Position numbers and translations under genes: made by a program
The notes under the pieces: model-generated
Told to the model about the DNA's origin: nothing
The model's database searches: none
Seen by the model: only the letters and a program-made list of their open reading frames with translations
Part shown: one piece after another, positions 61,842 through 64,000 of the stretch
Numbering within the stretch: position 1 is the first letter of the stretch
Layout of the letters: each line of letters opens with the position of its first letter
Source of the DNA: a bacterium
GTDB lineage: Bacteria > CLD3 > SB21
DNA length: 64,000 nt
Direction of reading: 5' to 3'
Assembly (NCBI GenBank): GCA_008933615.1
Contig: WBUR01000010.1
Location: forward strand, 1-64,000

Positions 61842-62074
61842 TCGCGAATATCGTCCTCAAGCTTCTCGAATTCTTTGAGGACTTCAAGCGACGTGTTGTA
61901 AACCGCCGCCGACTCACGAATCATCTGTTCTTTCAGCAGCTTACGGCGCATCAGGTGATTGTAAAAATCAACGGCGTCGTTGATGTAGGCGTTGCGGGAT
62001 GTATCGAGCTTTTCGACGGTCTTTTCGGCCTCCTTAAAAACCTCATCCTTTAATTTGAGCGATAGATTTACCAT
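61838..62074 (-). CDS. Antitoxin of the MazF-type toxin (ribbon-helix-helix-like)
   Basis: A protein of 78 residues. The N-terminal LSLKLKDEVFKEAEKTVEKLDTSRNAYINDAVDFYNHLMR fits a MetJ/Arc-type ribbon-helix-helix: a beta strand followed by two helices with the S/T-R-N-A-Y-I pattern. The acidic, flexible C-terminus (EFEKLEDDIRE) would wrap the toxin. It most likely binds its own promoter as a complex with MazF. An AAGAGGAAT site precedes ATG 62074. Confidence 0.85.
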   Translation of the reverse strand: MVNLSLKLKDEVFKEAEKTVEKLDTSRNAYINDAVDFYNHLMRRKLLKEQMIRESAAVYNTSLEVLKEFEKLEDDIRE

Positions 62075-62134
62075 ATAATTCCTCTTTTAATGGGTATCAC
62101 TAAAAGTATATCATATTGGTCAGAAAAAGTCAAT

Positions 62135-62164
62135 AAAAAAGGCTGCGGGATGTTCGCAGCCTTT
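62135..62164 (-). terminator. Rho-independent terminator after the nucleotidyltransferase remnant
   Basis: A perfect 10-bp stem (AAAGGCTGCG at 62138-62147, CGCAGCCTTT at 62155-62164, loop 7), followed on the minus strand by a U-rich tail. It isolates the MazEF pair from the genes upstream. Confidence 0.88.
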
Positions 62165-62172
62165 ATAATTAA

Positions 62173-62622
62173 TTAAAAAAGGTTTTCAAGATCATTGAGA
62201 TCAATATGCCGGCCGCTTGCTCTTTTATTGTCTTTAAGATCTTCAAGAGCAATAATAGGAATTGAAATATCCCCGATCAAAATTTCTTTTCTTCGTTTAT
62301 AACAAGCATCAAATTGAACGCCTGAAATAGTTGTGAGGATCTTAATTCTGAGCGGCGGAACTCCCATACGAATAACCTGGTGGGGCTACCGGAAGATGTT
62401 GTCCGTAAGTGAAGAGGAATCAAAACCGAATTCGATGAGGGCTTGAACGGTCTTGGCCGCATTCGAAGAAACTATGGATATCCACAGATCCATATCCTGC
62501 GTTGCCCGCACATATCCGTAATGCGCAACCGCGTATCCGCCAATCAGCAAATATTCAACGCGGTGTTTATTGAATAACCTCAATAGTTCTTTGAAGTCGT
62601 CCGGTAAGATATGAATCGCCAT
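62173..62622 (-). pseudogene. Nucleotidyltransferase (MNT-like) interrupted by an in-frame TAG
   Basis: From ATG 62622 a frame of 78 codons ends at TAG (62388-62386), and the same frame then continues without break to 62173. Before the stop: FNKHRVEYLLIGGYAVAHYG (GG...) and TQDMDLWI (DxD metal site), the MNT nucleotidyltransferase core. After it: GVPPLRIKILTTISGVQFDACYKRRKE and LEDLKDNKRASGRHIDLNDLENL, the usual second half. One base change from a sense codon explains the TAG, so this is a recent loss, an error, or a suppressed codon. Such proteins often pair with a small helical partner, and that gene is present upstream. Confidence 0.8.
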
Positions 62623-62716
62623 AAAATCGTTGACTCAACAATTCGAGTGCCGCCCAACGCTCTTCAGGTGTTTTTGTCAGCCAAAAAGCCGTTTCTTCTC
62701 TGTTGTTGTTTTTCAA
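62567..62716 (-). CDS. Small partner protein of the nucleotidyltransferase
   Basis: A 49-residue frame beginning at TTG 62716 and overlapping the nucleotidyltransferase start by 56 bases. Its core, TAFWLTKTPEERWAALELLSQRFYG, matches the short helical proteins commonly encoded just before MNT-type nucleotidyltransferases. The start is uncertain: a stop lies six codons upstream, leaving TTG as the only usual start. It is probably intact although its neighbour is interrupted. Role unknown; such pairs have been considered toxin-antitoxin-like. Confidence 0.6.
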   Translation of the reverse strand: MKNNNREETAFWLTKTPEERWAALELLSQRFYGDSYLTGRLQRTIEVIQ

Positions 62717-62814
62717 GCTTGGTTTTATCCATTTTTACTAAAGATTGTGTATTCATAACGGATTAATGTAAGGATAACAACACTGGCGTTCAAGCCGGAA
62801 ATTCATTCAATGTC

Positions 62815-64000
62815 TTAATATCCAACCAATTCCTCCAACGCGTGAAGGATCTTAGCCTCATCTACCAAAACGGCCGCTTCCAGAGCGCGTGAGAATGGAA
62901 CAGGCGAATCTTCGCTACAAACGCGCTTAATAGGTGCATCGAGATACTCAAAGGCATCCTGTGCGATTCGCGCGGCGATCTCTCCGCCAAATCCGCCCAT
63001 CGTTTGGTTTTCATGAACAATCAAGACCCGGTTTGTTTTTTTGACAGATTGTATGATCGTTTCCATATCCAAAGGAACGATCGAGCGAATATCAATGACT
63101 TCAATACTGACGTCTTTGTCGGCTAATTTGCTCGCAGCTCGTAATGCCATGTGTACCGTCGTTCCATAGGTCACGATGGTAGCGTGGGTGCCTTCTCTGC
63201 GGATTCGGGCTTTCCCGAATGGCACGAAATGCTCCGGCCCTGTCTTAGGGCTTTGCGCAAAAATCTGGTTGTATAAAAATTTGGGCTCTAAAAAAAATGT
63301 AATTCCTCTAGAACGAATCGCGGTTCGTAATAATCCGCACGCATCATCAGAAAATGACGGCATAACAACGCGTACCCCAGGCAAATTTGCTATAATACCC
63401 TCAATGCTCTGCGAATGATATAAACCACCGCCGATGTATCCGCCATGCGAGAGACGGATCACAATGTTCGGGCAATTCTGTCCGTTAGAGCGGTAATATT
63501 CGTGACTTGTTTCGACGATCTGTTCCATCGCAGGCCACACATAGTCTGCGAATTGCGCCGCTTCGATAACAAGCCTGATATCGTCTTTAAATCGTGACAT
63601 CCCGTTGGCCGTACCCACGATAAAGTCTTCTGCGATAGGCGCGTTAAATACACGTTCTCGTCCGAATTCCTGCTGCATGTTTTTGGTAACATTAAATACG
63701 CCGCCTTTATCTTTTGATGCGACGTCTTGTCCCCACAAAAACGTGTCAGTATTGTGACGAAATTCTTCATGCAGCGTACGATTAATAGCCTCCCGAATTT
63801 TTTCCGTAGGTTCGCCATCCGGTGTGGGAGTTTCATCTACAAAAATGGGTTCCGGAGTCACGTATAACAAGGCAGTTGTAGGGTCGGGCATTGGAGCGGC
63901 TTCCGCTCTGGCTGCGGCTTCATTCACTTCCTTCTGGCTCGCATTTTCTAAATCGCTAATTTCTTTTTCACTGAATATTTTCTCCTCAACGAGGAAGCTG
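62815..64000 (-). CDS. Fused E1 alpha/beta subunit of a 2-oxo-acid dehydrogenase, C-terminal part (truncated by window edge)
   Basis: The frame remains open to the right edge, past a GTG at 63927. The part near the edge (EEKIFSEKEISDLENAS, then AAARAEAAPMPDPTTALLYV) looks like the C-terminus of an E1 alpha subunit. After it comes a complete E1 beta: IREAINRTLHEEFRHNTDTFLWGQDVASKDKGGVF, NAPIAEDFIVGTANGM, RLSHGGYIGGGLYHSQSIEG, TIVTYGTTVHMAL, DIRSIVPLD and VHENQTMGGFGGEIAARI. It is thus a single-chain E1 of a pyruvate- or branched-chain-type dehydrogenase; the substrate is not decidable. Such fusions are known in Bacteroidetes and relatives. The stop at 62815 faces the nucleotidyltransferase pair on the same strand. 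Confidence 0.9.
   Translation of the reverse strand, partial: SFLVEEKIFSEKEISDLENASQKEVNEAAARAEAAPMPDPTTALLYVTPEPIFVDETPTPDGEPTEKIREAINRTLHEEFRHNTDTFLWGQDVASKDKGGVFNVTKNMQQEFGRERVFNAPIAEDFIVGTANGMSRFKDDIRLVIEAAQFADYVWPAMEQIVETSHEYYRSNGQNCPNIVIRLSHGGYIGGGLYHSQSIEGIIANLPGVRVVMPSFSDDACGLLRTAIRSRGITFFLEPKFLYNQIFAQSPKTGPEHFVPFGKARIRREGTHATIVTYGTTVHMALRAASKLADKDVSIEVIDIRSIVPLDMETIIQSVKKTNRVLIVHENQTMGGFGGEIAARIAQDAFEYLDAPIKRVCSEDSPVPFSRALEAAVLVDEAKILHALEELVGY

Noticed and set aside
62277-62462. Basic 61-codon frame over the nucleotidyltransferase remnant
   Set aside because: It is a different frame from the two matching halves, which lie in one frame separated only by TAG.

Overview
The window looks like chromosome from a Gram-negative (diderm) heterotrophic bacterium. 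An LPS-export cluster (lptC, an OstA/LptA-like gene, lptB), sigma-54, many lipoprotein signals, a secreted M13 peptidase, a 13-heme cytochrome and an alpha/beta-fused E1 dehydrogenase fit a member of the FCB superphylum or a neighbouring candidate phylum. No rRNA or other decisive marker is present, so the phylum is not resolved. G+C is moderate by eye. I see no prophage, intact insertion sequence or CRISPR array.

Layout. 1-7.3 kb: the tail of an NlpC/P60 hydrolase, two adjacent decayed genes (a TM-helix/MscS-like channel and a tandem universal-stress protein), a large multi-PAS hybrid histidine kinase and a TPR protein. 7.3-13.9 kb: tadA, then on the minus strand recO, lptC, lptA-like, lptB, rpoN and a UDP-glucuronate decarboxylase, closely packed. 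14.0-18.1 kb: a plus-strand run (DUF1573, B12-binding subunit, HAD, SpoU methyltransferase, amidohydrolase). 18.1-22.2 kb: minus-strand birA, XdhC-like, a membrane protein, a UbiA prenyltransferase and an RRM protein. 22.4-31.9 kb: tRNA-Gly(CCC) with a clear promoter, a TPR/SLH-like lipoprotein, an unusual MetH C-terminal-half protein carrying an inserted DinB-like domain, a DUF885 metallopeptidase, an alkyltransferase-like protein, a trypsin-like lipoprotein, AlkA and two tandem GT2 glycosyltransferases. 31.9-38.5 kb: minus-strand metabolic and peptidase genes separated by palindromic repeats. 38.7-46.4 kb: ssb-recA-ssb (each gap holding a palindromic repeat), then pheT, a coiled-coil protein, zapA and rny.

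46.9-58.1 kb is the most interesting region. A ferredoxin (HybA/NrfC-like), a HybB/NrfD-like membrane subunit and a 13-heme cytochrome c form a predicted quinone/periplasm electron-transfer module. It is followed on the same strand by two histidine kinases whose extracytoplasmic sensor domains each carry one CXXCH and one CX4CH heme-type motif, two response regulators fused to GcvH-like domains (one membrane-anchored), a third GcvH-like protein with an N-terminal Cys cluster, and an NtrC-family regulator whose sigma-54 contact loop reads GAFAGA instead of GAFTGA. All three GcvH-like domains lack the lipoyl-accepting lysine. The first kinase also has a Cys-rich zinc-ribbon-like insertion inside its ATPase domain. 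I infer a redox-sensing signalling system that monitors the cytochrome module next to it.

58.2-64 kb: PPK2, a transketolase with a lysine-rich tail, a MazF-type toxin with its antitoxin, a decayed nucleotidyltransferase with a small partner gene, and the 3' part of the fused E1 alpha/beta dehydrogenase running off the right edge.
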